The notes below the pieces were generated by a model, which saw only the letters and a list, made by a program, of their open reading frames with translations, did not search any database and was not told where the DNA came from. Positions 16,055 to 24,289 of a stretch of 53,860 nucleotides of DNA are shown here, piece by piece (positions within the stretch are counted from its first letter, which is position 1; the number at the start of each line of letters is the position of its first letter). The position numbers and the translations under genes were made by a program. The DNA lies in the NCBI GenBank assembly GCA_017512805.1, contig JAFWES010000017.1:1-53860 (forward strand), read 5' to 3'. Origin of the DNA: Clostridia bacterium. Lineage in GTDB: Bacteria; Bacillota; Clostridia; Christensenellales; Aristaeellaceae.

Positions 16055-16140
16055 TAATTAATGGCATTAGATATTCATTGTCAGAGGAAAAGATATGGGC
16101 AGCATTATCCCAGAAAACGGAATGACAAGGATATACCATC

Positions 16141-16734
16141 TCATTCCATCATATGGATGTATTTGTAGGCAGTTGGCCGCGAGATGCCGCAGACCTTAGC
16201 AAGTTCCACAACAGTCATTAATCCATCAGCATATGAAGGATAGTATTTGATAAAGGTGGCAGGCAAATCATCCTTTTTAACAGGTTTCCGGCCGATCTGC
16301 TTACCCTTTGCCTTTGCGTTTGCCATGCCGGAACGGACGCGAGCCCTGATCATAGATAGCTCCAGTTCACTGAAGACACCGGCCATCTGCAGAAACGCCA
16401 TGCTCATCGGGTCACTCTCGCCATTGCGGCAGTCAATAGTCACGCTGTTCAGGATCACCAGTCGTAGATGCTTATCCTTGATAATGTTCAGGATATCACA
16501 AAGCTGCTGAGTAGAACGTGACAGCCTGCTGACTTCGGTAACGAACAGGGTGCTGTTGGGCTCAATGTGTTCCAGAAGAAAATCCAGCTGAGGTTTAACC
16601 TTCGCATCTCCGTGGACTCGTTCGGTAATGATTTCCTCTGCACCGGCAGCCTTCAATTCACGCACCTGGCGATTCAAATCCTGCCCCTTCTCCTCTCCAA
16701 GAGAGCAGCGGGCAAATCCATAGTTCTCTGACAT
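16141..16734 (-). CDS. Serine recombinase of the resolvase/invertase family
   Basis: Site-specific DNA recombinase of 197 residues, the size of Tn3-type resolvases and DNA invertases. N-terminal catalytic domain: YGFARCSLGEEKGQ, with the active Ser at residue 11 preceded by Arg 9; LFVTEVSRLSRS (the conserved Arg pair), FLQMAGVFSELELSMIRARVRSG with the E-helix. The C-terminal domain ends in a helix-turn-helix, VVELAKVCGISRPTAYKYI. It appears intact, though the genes on both sides are remnants. Upstream, a perfect 10-bp inverted repeat at 16749-16784 lies within 50 bases of the start. Whether it belongs to a lost transposon or acts as an invertase is not clear. Confidence 0.9.
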   Translation of the reverse strand: MSENYGFARCSLGEEKGQDLNRQVRELKAAGAEEIITERVHGDAKVKPQLDFLLEHIEPNSTLFVTEVSRLSRSTQQLCDILNIIKDKHLRLVILNSVTIDCRNGESDPMSMAFLQMAGVFSELELSMIRARVRSGMANAKAKGKQIGRKPVKKDDLPATFIKYYPSYADGLMTVVELAKVCGISRPTAYKYIHMME

Positions 16735-16748
16735 GATCTATTCGTCCG

Positions 16749-16784
16749 AGTGTAAAATAAAAGCCCGGAAGGTCATTTTACACT
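16749..16784. repeat. Perfect inverted repeat upstream of the recombinase
   Basis: AGTGTAAAAT (16749-16758) and ATTTTACACT (16775-16784) are perfect reverse complements separated by 16 bases. The position, just ahead of the recombinase start, suits an operator or a recombination subsite, but a hairpin role is also possible. Confidence 0.55.
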
Positions 16785-16963
16785 TCCGAGCTGCTGGAAA
16801 GCCTTATCTTGCATCATCGTTGTCTGGGAAAACGGTGGAAACGAAATGTGATGTTTTCTTTTATGCAAGGTATAACGGCTATCTTACATTTGGGGCACAT
16901 ACGTCGACGAAAAAAGCCATTTCTTTCTGCTAGGAACGCCATGATAAGAAAACCGTAAGTGGA

Positions 16964-17560
16964 TTATAAGCCATTAACATTAACTAGGCTGCTATTTACT
17001 GAATTGTAGTCATAGTTTGGATTTAAGTACAAGATAACAAAACTATCTTTTCCATAGAAAAACTGATAAATGAAAACATTGTTTTTCTGCCATTTAACAG
17101 CATCTACTATATTGGGCTCATGATACATTCCCTGAACAAAGCTGTCCATTATATTTACAATTTCCGCTGCTGGTGCAGTTTCACTTTCTCCATATACCGT
17201 AGAAAGCGCGTAGCGCATGTTTTCATATTGTACTGAAGGAGTTTTAGACGTGTCTCCATAAAAATCATAGATGGCGGCTTGCATGTGATCGTTGGATAAC
17301 ATGTAGTAAAGATAGGCCTCATACTGGCTTACTTCAATTCTTCTATTTGTGGTTAATGCGGTCCAGTTTCCCATCTCGGATTTTAGCCAATCAGCTTCGT
17401 CTATTTGTCCATTTCCTTTTTCAGTTTCGATTATTTTATCTGAAGTCATACCAAATTGAATTCCATTTCTAAAGGTGAAAACACCTTCCTCAGCGCAAGA
17501 TGCAGAGACACCAAGCAGAACCAGAAAGAAGACAAGCATAGTCTCAAATCTTTGTTTCAC
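16964..17560 (-). CDS. Secreted protein of unknown function, AT-rich
   Basis: Unrecognised 198-residue protein. Residues 1-23 form a signal peptide (MKQRFETMLVFFLVLLGVSA then SCAEE); the SASC could also be read as a weak lipobox. The mature part begins with VFTFRNGIQFGMTSDKI, a pattern seen in small exported proteins whose domain senses or binds something outside, then a mixed alpha/beta region rich in Tyr and Asn. Base composition is clearly AT-richer than the core genes around the island, so it was probably acquired. A GGAGGTGTTTTTTC ribosome site precedes the ATG. No neighbour gives a functional clue. Confidence 0.7.
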   Translation of the reverse strand: MKQRFETMLVFFLVLLGVSASCAEEGVFTFRNGIQFGMTSDKIIETEKGNGQIDEADWLKSEMGNWTALTTNRRIEVSQYEAYLYYMLSNDHMQAAIYDFYGDTSKTPSVQYENMRYALSTVYGESETAPAAEIVNIMDSFVQGMYHEPNIVDAVKWQKNNVFIYQFFYGKDSFVILYLNPNYDYNSVNSSLVNVNGL

Positions 17561-17713
17561 GAAAAAACACCTCCGTTACTGATATGAACTAATTAATTCT
17601 CCATAGATGTGAGAAAAACCTGTTAATAAATTGCTGAATTGTCCAAATAGCGGGACGATTCATGGGAGAATCTCATGTATAATGGTATCGTAGTAGTCTG
17701 TACCATCTAAAAC

Positions 17714-17742
17714 TTGTATAAAATCTTGATCCATGGTATGAT
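17714..17742 (+). promoter_or_regulatory. Promoter of the IS630 transposase gene
   Basis: TTGTAT (17714-17719) and TATGAT (17737-17742) with a 17-base spacer, 10-30 bases ahead of the two possible start codons. Confidence 0.4.
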
Positions 17743-17751
17743 ATACTCATC

Positions 17752-18296
17752 ATGTGGAATGGGGTATATCAAATGCCGTCAGTGAAGTACATCATCGAGC
17801 TCAGCGATGCGGACCGCAAGACCCTGCAGGAAGTGGTTTCCAAGGGGAAATCACCAGCGAAAGCCATTCTCCGCGCCAACATTCTTCTTGCTTCAGACCG
17901 GAACAATAAGAAGCATATGACTGTTGCGGAGATCGCAGAGGCTTACCATACAACACCCACTACTGTCCAGAACGTTAGGACATCCTATGCAAACAATGGA
18001 TTGGAGGCGACAATCGCCAGAAAGAAACGGGAAACCCCTCCAGTACCGCCAAAGGTTACAGGTGATGTAGAGGCCCATATCATCGCCCTTGCATGCGGCA
18101 ATCCGCCGGAAGGGTATGAGAAGTGGACTCTTCGTCTTCTGGCAGACAAGTGCGTTGAGCTTAATTATGCTGAATCCCTGTCACACATGACGGTGTTCCG
18201 CATTCTAAAAAAAACGAACTTAAGCCTCAACTGAAAAAGTGCTGGTGCATCCCTCCTGACCAGAATGCAGCGTTCGTGGGTGCAATGGAAGATGTT
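17752..18296 (+). pseudogene. IS630 family transposase, frameshifted and truncated
   Basis: The N-terminal DNA-binding half of an IS630-type transposase: ELSDADRKTLQEVV, SPAKAILRANILLASD, MTVAEIAEAYHTTPTTVQNV and WTLRLLADKCVEL. The zero frame ends at 18234. In the -1 frame after a run of eight A (18207-18214) it continues KNELKPQLKKCWCIPPDQN and FVGAMEDV, the family sequence that leads into the DDE domain, and then homology stops at about 18296. The catalytic domain is absent. No terminal inverted repeats could be identified. The gene may begin at 17752 or at the ATG at 17773. Confidence 0.8.
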
Positions 18297-18622
18297 CAAG
18301 GACAGAGCTGTCGCTGTACCCCTCGAAGGACTTTTCACGGAGAAACTGGTTCTGCAATCTTGTCATTGTTATTCATCCTTTCGTTTTTTTTCTGAAAGCG
18401 CGAAAAAAAAGCCATAGGGCCGAAACCCCATGGCTGAAAAGAGTGTGAAATCAGGAAAGCAAAATACGGAGAAAAGGGACTCCGGAAATCGGGTTTTTGT
18501 GGAACAATAGGTGGAACAATAGAACCTTTTTTTTCAAGTTTCCAAGAGCTTTTTACTATCGAACTATTTTCCCCCAACAAAGCAGAAATCCTTGGAAACT
18601 CAATGCTTCCAAGGATTTTCAC
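18297..18622. other. Non-coding end of the island with tandem 12-base repeats and a hairpin
   Basis: No credible gene. It contains the tandem direct repeat GTGGAACAATAG twice in a row (18499-18522) and a perfect 12-bp inverted repeat AAATCCTTGGAA/TTCCAAGGATTT (18586-18618) just past the tRNA-Pro 3' end, which may end tRNA transcription although no T run follows. Reading frames that cross it start inside the tRNA and are artefacts. Confidence 0.5.
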
Positions 18623-18699
18623 TGGTCTGGGTGAGAGGATTCGAACCTCCGGCCTCTTGAACCCCATTCAAGCACGCTACCAAACTGCGCCACACCCAG
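18623..18699 (-). tRNA. tRNA-Pro (anticodon GGG)
   Basis: Full cloverleaf on the minus strand: acceptor CTGGGTG/CACCCAG, D-stem GCGC, anticodon stem CTTGA/TCAAG with loop ATGGGGT, T-arm GGAGG-TTCGAAT-CCTCT, discriminator A and an encoded CCA (18623-18625). It borders the decayed island, a usual place for integration, but no duplicated tRNA end was found on the far side. Confidence 0.95.
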
Positions 18700-18900
18700 A
18701 AACAACCGCCCGGGACCCCTTTCGGCGCGCCCCTTCAGCGACGGTGGAAATTATAGCACCGAAAGCGGGGGCTGTCAAGGGCGATTTTTGAAAAATGTGC
18801 TTTACGCACTTTCCAAAAGTGATAATGTCTCTCTGATTTTTGAAAATTGTATTTGACGTCCACTCCATTTTGAATGGTTCGTCCGTTTTGGTTTTTTCGC

Positions 18901-19272
18901 CTATTTTGTTTTGGTTTTTTTGTCTTTTTCCCCGGAAGCCTCAGCGCCGCGATCCGTTTTCCCGATTTTCGCTTCCAACCCGGCATTCTCCGCTTCCAGC
19001 GCCGCAATTTCCGCTTTCAGCGTTTCGGCTCTTTCCGCGGACTCCTGCAAGGTCAGCTGCGCCTCCCTCAGGGCTTCTTCCGCCATCTTTAACTCCTCCT
19101 GGCGTTTTTCCTTCTCCTCCGCGGTCGTTTCCCAGGCGGTCCGACTGGTTTCCAGCTGCCGGGACAGATCATCCAGCACCCCGCGGTCGCGGAGCAGGCC
19201 GGAATACAGCACGGCCATCAGGACGACGGCAAGGACGGCCGCCGGCAGAAGAAACATCCATTCTTTTTTCAT
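18901..19272 (-). CDS. Single-pass membrane protein with coiled coil (second gene after mnmG)
   Basis: 123 residues, unrecognised. Residues 6-26 (MFLLPAAVLAVVLMAVLYSGL) form one membrane helix, followed by a long heptad-patterned coiled coil (about 30-105: LDDLSRQLETSRTAWETTAEE and the next 60 residues of E, K, A and L) and a Lys-rich end. Its ATG overlaps the stop of the gene before it by four bases. The plan (short inside, helix, coiled coil outside) recalls FtsL/DivIC-type division proteins, but I see no specific match. It closes the mnmG transcription unit. Confidence 0.7.
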   Translation of the reverse strand: MKKEWMFLLPAAVLAVVLMAVLYSGLLRDRGVLDDLSRQLETSRTAWETTAEEKEKRQEELKMAEEALREAQLTLQESAERAETLKAEIAALEAENAGLEAKIGKTDRGAEASGEKDKKTKTK

Positions 19273-19664
19273 GGATTCTCCGACTCCTCCACAGGCCTGT
19301 CCGGCGAGGCCGCGGCTTCCTGATCTGTTTCTTTCTGTTCCTGTATTTCCTTTTCCAGGGCCTTTTTCTTCTCCCTGAGGGCCTTCCGGGTTTCCTTCAG
19401 GGCCTTCACCTCTTCCGCCGCGGCCTCCGCCCGGGGCTGCGCCTCCGCCAGTTCGGCCCGGACCCTGGGCAGCTCCTCCATCACCATGTCATATTCCGCC
19501 TGCTGCTTGCGTTCCCGGCCCCGGCTGGTTTCCAGGCTCAGCCGGATATCCGCCAGCTGAAAATCCAGCCTGGCCCGCAGGGGAACCCACAGCGCCATTC
19601 CCAGGCTGAAGAGCAGCATCACCAGCGTGAACAACCACACCAGGCTTTTTCCGCGCCGATTCAT
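19269..19664 (-). CDS. Single-pass membrane protein with coiled coil (first gene after mnmG)
   Basis: 131 residues, unrecognised. [17 protein letters not shown] and the next few residues give a basic start and one membrane helix (about 8-28), then a coiled coil (about 35-110: [19 protein letters not shown], then [19 protein letters not shown]) and an acidic tail. The open frame extends to 19790, but the ATG at 19662-19664 is chosen since it overlaps the mnmG stop as ATGA and starts the helix properly. It shares the LETSR motif after the helix with its downstream neighbour, so the two may be diverged duplicates or partners in a heteromeric coiled coil. Confidence 0.7.
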   Translation of the reverse strand: MNRRGKSLVWLFTLVMLLFSLGMALWVPLRARLDFQLADIRLSLETSRGRERKQQAEYDMVMEELPRVRAELAEAQPRAEAAAEEVKALKETRKALREKKKALEKEIQEQKETDQEAAASPDRPVEESENP

Positions 19665-21619
19665 GCCTGCTCCCCATCCTTCCGCTTCGCTTCCGCCGGA
19701 GCCTCCTGCCCGGCCTGGATCAGAGCCTCCTCCGCCGCGGCTTCGGCCGCTCTCGCCGCGTTCGCCTCGGCCTCCTGCTTTTTCAGCCACACGGACAGCA
19801 CCGCCACGTCCGCCGGGTTCACGCCGGGAATCCGGCTGGCCGCCCCCAGGGAAACCGGTTTCTGCCGGATCAGCTTCTGGCGGGCTTCCGTTCTGAGGCC
19901 CTCCACCAGATGATAGGGCAGATCCGGGTCCAGCTTCGTTTCCTCCGCCCGGCGGGCCTTGCGGATCAGCATCTCCTGCTTCTCCAGATATCCGGCGTAT
20001 TTGACGGAGATCTCCGCCTGTTCCGCCGCGTCCGCGGGGACGTCGCCGAAGCGCCCGTCCAGTTCCGTAAGCTCCTTCCAGCCCACCGCCGGCCTACGCA
20101 GCAGCTCCTCGCCCGTCAGGCTCCCCGCCGCCTCCGGCTGACCGTGCTTCAAAAGGAAGTCATTCAGGCCGGCACCGGCCGAAAACCGGGTCGTCCGCAG
20201 CTTCCGAAGGGCATTCTCCGTTTCCGCCCGCTTCCGCCGCATTCGCTCCAGCCGATCAGCGGAGGCCAGCCCGGCGGCAGCGCCGATTTCCGTCAGGCGC
20301 AGATCCGCGTTATCCTGCCGCAGGAACAGCCTGTGCTCCGCCCGGGATGTCATCATCCGGTAGGGCTCATCCGTTCCCTTGGTGGTTAAATCATCCGTCA
20401 GCACCCCGATATACGCCTGGTCCCGGGTCAGGATCAGCCGCGGCTTCCCCTGCAGGGTCAGGGCCGCGTTCATCCCCGCCAGCAGTCCCTGCGCCGCCGC
20501 TTCCTCATATCCGCTGGTGCCATTGATCTGCCCGGCAAAGTAGAGGCCCCGAATCCGAAGGCTTTCCATTCCCGGCCCCAGCTCCCGGCTGTCAATGCAG
20601 TCATATTCGATCGCGTACGCCAGGCGGGTGAGTTCGCACCGCCGCAATCCCGGAATGGTGCGGTACATGGCCCACTGCACGTCCTCCGGCAGGCTGGAGC
20701 TCATCCCCTGTACGTACCATTCCAGGCTGTTCGCCCCTTCCGGCTCCAGAAAAATCTGATGCCGGTCCTTATCCGCAAAGCGGACGATCTTGTCCTCGAT
20801 GGAAGGGCAGTACCGGGGGCCGATGCCGTGAATCTGACCCGAATACAGTGGGGACCGGTGCAGGTTCTCCCGGATGATCCGGTGGGTCTCCTCATTGGTC
20901 CAGGTCAGGTAGCAAGCCCTTGTGTTTTCAAGTTTTCGGTCGGTCATAAAGGAGAAGGGGATCACCGGTTCGTCCCCTTTCTGGATCTGCATTTCATCGA
21001 AATCGATGGTTCTTTCGTCAATGCGGGCGGGCGTTCCGGTTTTGAACCGCCGCAGCGCAAAGCCCAGCCGCTCCAGGCTCCCGGACAGGAATCCGGCGTT
21101 CATCAGCCCCTGGGGCCCGCCGTCGTGCCGATGGTCCCCGATGACGATGCTGCCACGCAGGTAAACCCCCGTTGCGACCACCACCGCCCGGCAGGGAATC
21201 CGGCTGCCGGTGGCCGTGGTCACCGCGACAACCCGGTCGCCCTCCGTCTCCAGGCTGACGACTTCCCCCTGGCGGACGGTGAGCCGGTCCTGGCTCATGA
21301 GCGCCTTCCTCATCCGGTTCTGGTACCCCTGCTTGTCCGCCTGCGCGCGCAGGGCGTGCACCGCCGGGCCTTTCCCGGTATTCAGCATCCGGCTTTGCAG
21401 AAAGGTATCGTCGATGGCCAGGCCCATTTCGCCCCCCATGGCGTCCACTTCCCGAACCAGGTGGCCCTTGGCGGACCCGCCGATGACCGGGTTGCACGCC
21501 ATCAGGGCGACTCCGTCCATATTCAGCGTCAGCAGCAGGGTCTCCATCCCCATACGGGCCGCGGCCAGCGCCGCCTCACATCCCGCATGGCCGGCGCCGA
21601 TGACAACAATATCCGGCAT
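19661..21619 (-). CDS. mnmG: tRNA uridine-5-carboxymethylaminomethyl modification enzyme MnmG (GidA)
   Basis: FAD enzyme that, with MnmE, modifies uridine 34 in the wobble position of several tRNAs. The 652 residues show the FAD motif [19 protein letters not shown] (from residue 5), [54 protein letters not shown] and [20 protein letters not shown], plus the C-terminal [10 protein letters not shown] and [15 protein letters not shown]. The last 50 residues are an Ala/Glu-rich extension beyond the family end, running up to the overlap with the coiled-coil gene. The usual partners mnmE and rsmG are not next to it here. Confidence 0.97.
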   Translation of the reverse strand: MPDIVVIGAGHAGCEAALAAARMGMETLLLTLNMDGVALMACNPVIGGSAKGHLVREVDAMGGEMGLAIDDTFLQSRMLNTGKGPAVHALRAQADKQGYQNRMRKALMSQDRLTVRQGEVVSLETEGDRVVAVTTATGSRIPCRAVVVATGVYLRGSIVIGDHRHDGGPQGLMNAGFLSGSLERLGFALRRFKTGTPARIDERTIDFDEMQIQKGDEPVIPFSFMTDRKLENTRACYLTWTNEETHRIIRENLHRSPLYSGQIHGIGPRYCPSIEDKIVRFADKDRHQIFLEPEGANSLEWYVQGMSSSLPEDVQWAMYRTIPGLRRCELTRLAYAIEYDCIDSRELGPGMESLRIRGLYFAGQINGTSGYEEAAAQGLLAGMNAALTLQGKPRLILTRDQAYIGVLTDDLTTKGTDEPYRMMTSRAEHRLFLRQDNADLRLTEIGAAAGLASADRLERMRRKRAETENALRKLRTTRFSAGAGLNDFLLKHGQPEAAGSLTGEELLRRPAVGWKELTELDGRFGDVPADAAEQAEISVKYAGYLEKQEMLIRKARRAEETKLDPDLPYHLVEGLRTEARQKLIRQKPVSLGAASRIPGVNPADVAVLSVWLKKQEAEANAARAAEAAAEEALIQAGQEAPAEAKRKDGEQA

Positions 21620-21649
21620 ATGCTCTCCTTCTCTTCGCCCCGGTATCCT

Positions 21650-23725
21650 TTACGCCTCGGGCGCAGGCACGGGCGTCGCCGGGACGGGGGTATTCCAACG
21701 CCGGAACATCTGGGTGGGCTGCTGTTCCTCGGGAATGTTCCGGGTATATCCTTCCTGATCCCGCCAGCCGGTGATGGTAATCTTCACGGCCCCGATGGAC
21801 GCCGTCGGCTGCACAAAATCATCAAAATCGAACCGGTAGTGGTCCGTAATCTCCCCCGGCAGCAGTTCCAGCCGATAGGCTCCGTTGAAGGTGCTGCTCT
21901 GCCCGTCCTGATTGCTGACCAGCGGGTTCCCGTTCCCGTCCCAGGTTTCGATCACGAAATACACCCGGTCCACCGGGAAGTCGCTCCTGTTCCGAAGCAC
22001 CAGACGGATATTTTCCCCCTCCAGATAGATATCGTCCGGGACGACGGCCCGGTTATAATCAGCCACCCGGATCTGCGCGGAGGCCGTGAACCCTCCGTCC
22101 TCCGTCTCGGCCGTCAGGATCGTGGATCCCGTCTCCCATCCCCGGATATGGCCGATGTTCCGCCGGTCGGTCACCGTGGCGACGGTGCTGTCGTCGGTGG
22201 TAAAATGCACATTCAGGTTATTGGCGTTGGAGGGGCTGATAATGGCCTTGGCGTTCAGATAGCTCTCCAGCTGTACGTGGTATACTTCGTACTGCATCTG
22301 CACGCCTTCCACCGGCTGGGTGACGGTCACCCGCACCTGGCCCCTTTTCCCGGAGCCGTCGGTGGCCGCGGCGGTGATGGTGGAGGTGCCCCGGGTCAGC
22401 CCGGTCACCACCCCGTCCTGATCCACGGTGGCGACCTTCCTGTTGGAGCTGGTGAAGGTCACATCCGTAATGGTGGCGTCCTCCGGCAAAACGTTCCACG
22501 TCAGCTGCGTGGTGGTGCGCACCGGCAAGGACACCGGCTGCCCGGTGAAGCTGATCTTTTCCACCTTCTGGATGACCTGCACCGGCACTTCCATGGATAC
22601 GGAGGGATTCCCCTTGGATGTGATGACAATGGCGCATTCGCCCCGCTTGACGCCCCGCACCTGCCCATTGGGGGTGACGGTGGCGATGGAGGAATCCGTT
22701 GAGGCAAACGTGACCCCCCGCTCATCCGCGTTGGACGGCAGGATGGAGGGGTGCAGATAGGCCTGCTGCCGGGTGGCGATCATCAGGCTCTCCTCCCCGG
22801 CGCGCACCTGGATGCCCGTGGGACGCTGGCCCACGTTCACCGTGATGCTGCCCGACACCCCGGAGCCGTCCGCCGCCTTCACCGTGATGGATGTGATCCC
22901 CTTCTTGACGCCCGTCACGTTTCCTTCGCTGTCCACCGTGGCCACCGCCGGATTGCGGCTGGACCAGGTGACCTCCTTGACGGTGGCATTATAGGGGCTG
23001 TACTCCACCCCCAGGGCCAGGCTCTCCCCGGCCGCGACGGTTTTCCCCGAGGGGGCGGTCACGGTCAGCTTCGTCACGGGCTGCGTCACCAGCACATGCC
23101 AGATCTCCTGCACGTCGGGATTCTGAACGCTTGCAACGGTCAGAACGCATTCCCCCGCCTGCTTGGCCGTGGCGGTGGATCCGCTGATCCGCAGCACACC
23201 CTCGTCCGAGGATGTAAAGCTGACCCTGTCGCTGCTTGCGTCCGAGGGGGTGCAGGTGGCCGCCAGCCTGATGCTCTTTCCCGCGGGAACCAGCAGCACA
23301 TCCCCCATCGGCTCCTCCTCCAAAAGGCCGCTGATGGCCGGATCGGTGGGACGGTAGGTCTGCAGCTTGGTCGTATTCAGGGTGACCCGGGTCACAGCCC
23401 GCAGCACCTTTACATTCACCGTCGCTCTCCAGGATTTTTTCTCCCCCTGAAAGACGGCCTTCAGCGCGCTGTCCCCCTTCTTCAGGGCCGTGACGGTTCC
23501 GTCCTCCGTCACCTGCAAAACGGTGTCCTTCCCCACGCTCCAGGTGATCTTTCCGTCTTCCGCGGGGGTTCCCTCCCGCACCAGCGCGGGCTGAAAGGTT
23601 TCCCCTTCAAAGACCTGAATGCTTTTCTCCTCGAATCTGAAAACGTCCGCCGCCAGGGCCGTGGCCGCGCACAGCCACAGAACCAGGGCCATTACGATAC
23701 CGATCCGGATCTGTATTTTTTTCAT
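21650..23725 (-). CDS. Exported protein with six bacterial Ig-like (BIG_2) domains
   Basis: 691 residues with a Sec signal peptide (MKKIQIRIGIVMALVLWLCA to ATALAA, cleaved at about 25). Then six BIG_2-like repeats, each ending in a pattern such as VATVDSEGNVTGVKKGITSI or ATVTPNGQVRGVKRGECAI, spanning about 26-110, 111-215, 216-300, 301-385, 386-470 and 471-560. A different C-terminal domain (about 561-675) has GNGNPLVSNQDGQSS and RLELLPGEI, and the protein ends in a Pro-rich tail. No LPXTG or SLH anchor is seen, so it is secreted or held by other means. It probably binds the cell surface or a carbohydrate; the substrate is unknown. It lies between ireB and mnmG. Confidence 0.88.
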   Translation of the reverse strand: MKKIQIRIGIVMALVLWLCAATALAADVFRFEEKSIQVFEGETFQPALVREGTPAEDGKITWSVGKDTVLQVTEDGTVTALKKGDSALKAVFQGEKKSWRATVNVKVLRAVTRVTLNTTKLQTYRPTDPAISGLLEEEPMGDVLLVPAGKSIRLAATCTPSDASSDRVSFTSSDEGVLRISGSTATAKQAGECVLTVASVQNPDVQEIWHVLVTQPVTKLTVTAPSGKTVAAGESLALGVEYSPYNATVKEVTWSSRNPAVATVDSEGNVTGVKKGITSITVKAADGSGVSGSITVNVGQRPTGIQVRAGEESLMIATRQQAYLHPSILPSNADERGVTFASTDSSIATVTPNGQVRGVKRGECAIVITSKGNPSVSMEVPVQVIQKVEKISFTGQPVSLPVRTTTQLTWNVLPEDATITDVTFTSSNRKVATVDQDGVVTGLTRGTSTITAAATDGSGKRGQVRVTVTQPVEGVQMQYEVYHVQLESYLNAKAIISPSNANNLNVHFTTDDSTVATVTDRRNIGHIRGWETGSTILTAETEDGGFTASAQIRVADYNRAVVPDDIYLEGENIRLVLRNRSDFPVDRVYFVIETWDGNGNPLVSNQDGQSSTFNGAYRLELLPGEITDHYRFDFDDFVQPTASIGAVKITITGWRDQEGYTRNIPEEQQPTQMFRRWNTPVPATPVPAPEA

Positions 23726-23817
23726 CTCTTCTCCCTTTCCCCTTCCGGAAAAACCGGAATAATACCGGAATATAATAGAAGAAGGCCGCCGCAGCCGGCG
23801 TCCTCCTCCTTTTTCGG

Positions 23818-24072
23818 TTAATGCGTCGCCAGATAGGAACGCACCAGCTCCTCGATAATTTCGTCCCGCTCCAGGCGGCAGATCATGCTGCGAGCGGCGT
23901 TATAGCTGGTAATATACGTTGGATCGCCGCTGATAATATAACCCACCAGCTGGGTAATGGGGTCATACCCCTTGGCCTGCAGCGCCTGATACACGTACAG
24001 CAGGATATCCTGCGCCTCATTCCCCGATCCGGGAATGGGTTTCATTTTCATGGTATCGAACGTATCCTGCAT
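23818..24072 (-). CDS. ireB: IreB family regulatory phosphoprotein (UPF0297)
   Basis: Small 84-residue protein of the IreB/YrzL family, a substrate of the PASTA-type Ser/Thr kinase that tunes cephalosporin resistance in enterococci. The family marks DILLYVYQALQAKGYDPI, QLVGYIISGDPTYITSYNAA and RLERDEIIEELVRSYL are all present, and DTFDTMKM carries the threonines near the N-terminus that are phosphorylated in relatives. The usual neighbours alaS and ruvX are not here; it faces away from glnS. Start at ATG after GGGGGAGGG. Confidence 0.93.
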   Translation of the reverse strand: MQDTFDTMKMKPIPGSGNEAQDILLYVYQALQAKGYDPITQLVGYIISGDPTYITSYNAARSMICRLERDEIIEELVRSYLATH

Positions 24073-24187
24073 CCCGCATCCCTCCCCCGTGCATACTATT
24101 CAAAAACAGTATACACTTTTTTGGATCGTTTGAAAAGAGGAAAACTGAAAACTTTGGATTTCCGGGACGGTTTTTCTCTTCTGACCC

Positions 24188-24216
24188 TTGCGGAAGAGGC
24201 TCCTTTCCTCTATAAT
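24188..24216 (+). promoter_or_regulatory. Promoter of glnS
   Basis: TTGCGG (24188-24193) and TATAAT (24211-24216), 17-base spacer. The leader before the ATG at 24290 is only about 65 bases, too short for a T-box, and none is seen. Confidence 0.5.
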
Positions 24217-24289
24217 GGTCTTTGGCTGCGTTTTTGGGGGGATTCCTCCCCGAAAGCGTGATTTCCCCTGGAAAGGAAGGACAGAGAGC

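Noticed and set aside
16800-16930. Minus-strand peptide with MCPKCK and further Cys, like a zinc ribbon of a transposase
   Set aside because: Only about 26 codons before a stop, no start signal and no supporting homology; perhaps a remnant, but too weak to call.
18335-18667. Open frame of 110 codons on the minus strand next to tRNA-Pro
   Set aside because: It begins inside the tRNA gene (its first residues are tRNA sequence) and has no ribosome site; such frames are common artefacts.
15300-18700. Search for attachment-site duplication of the tRNA-Pro 3' end at the far end of the island
   Set aside because: No copy of the GTTCGAATCC-type tRNA end was seen near 15.3 kb, so site-specific integration cannot be claimed.
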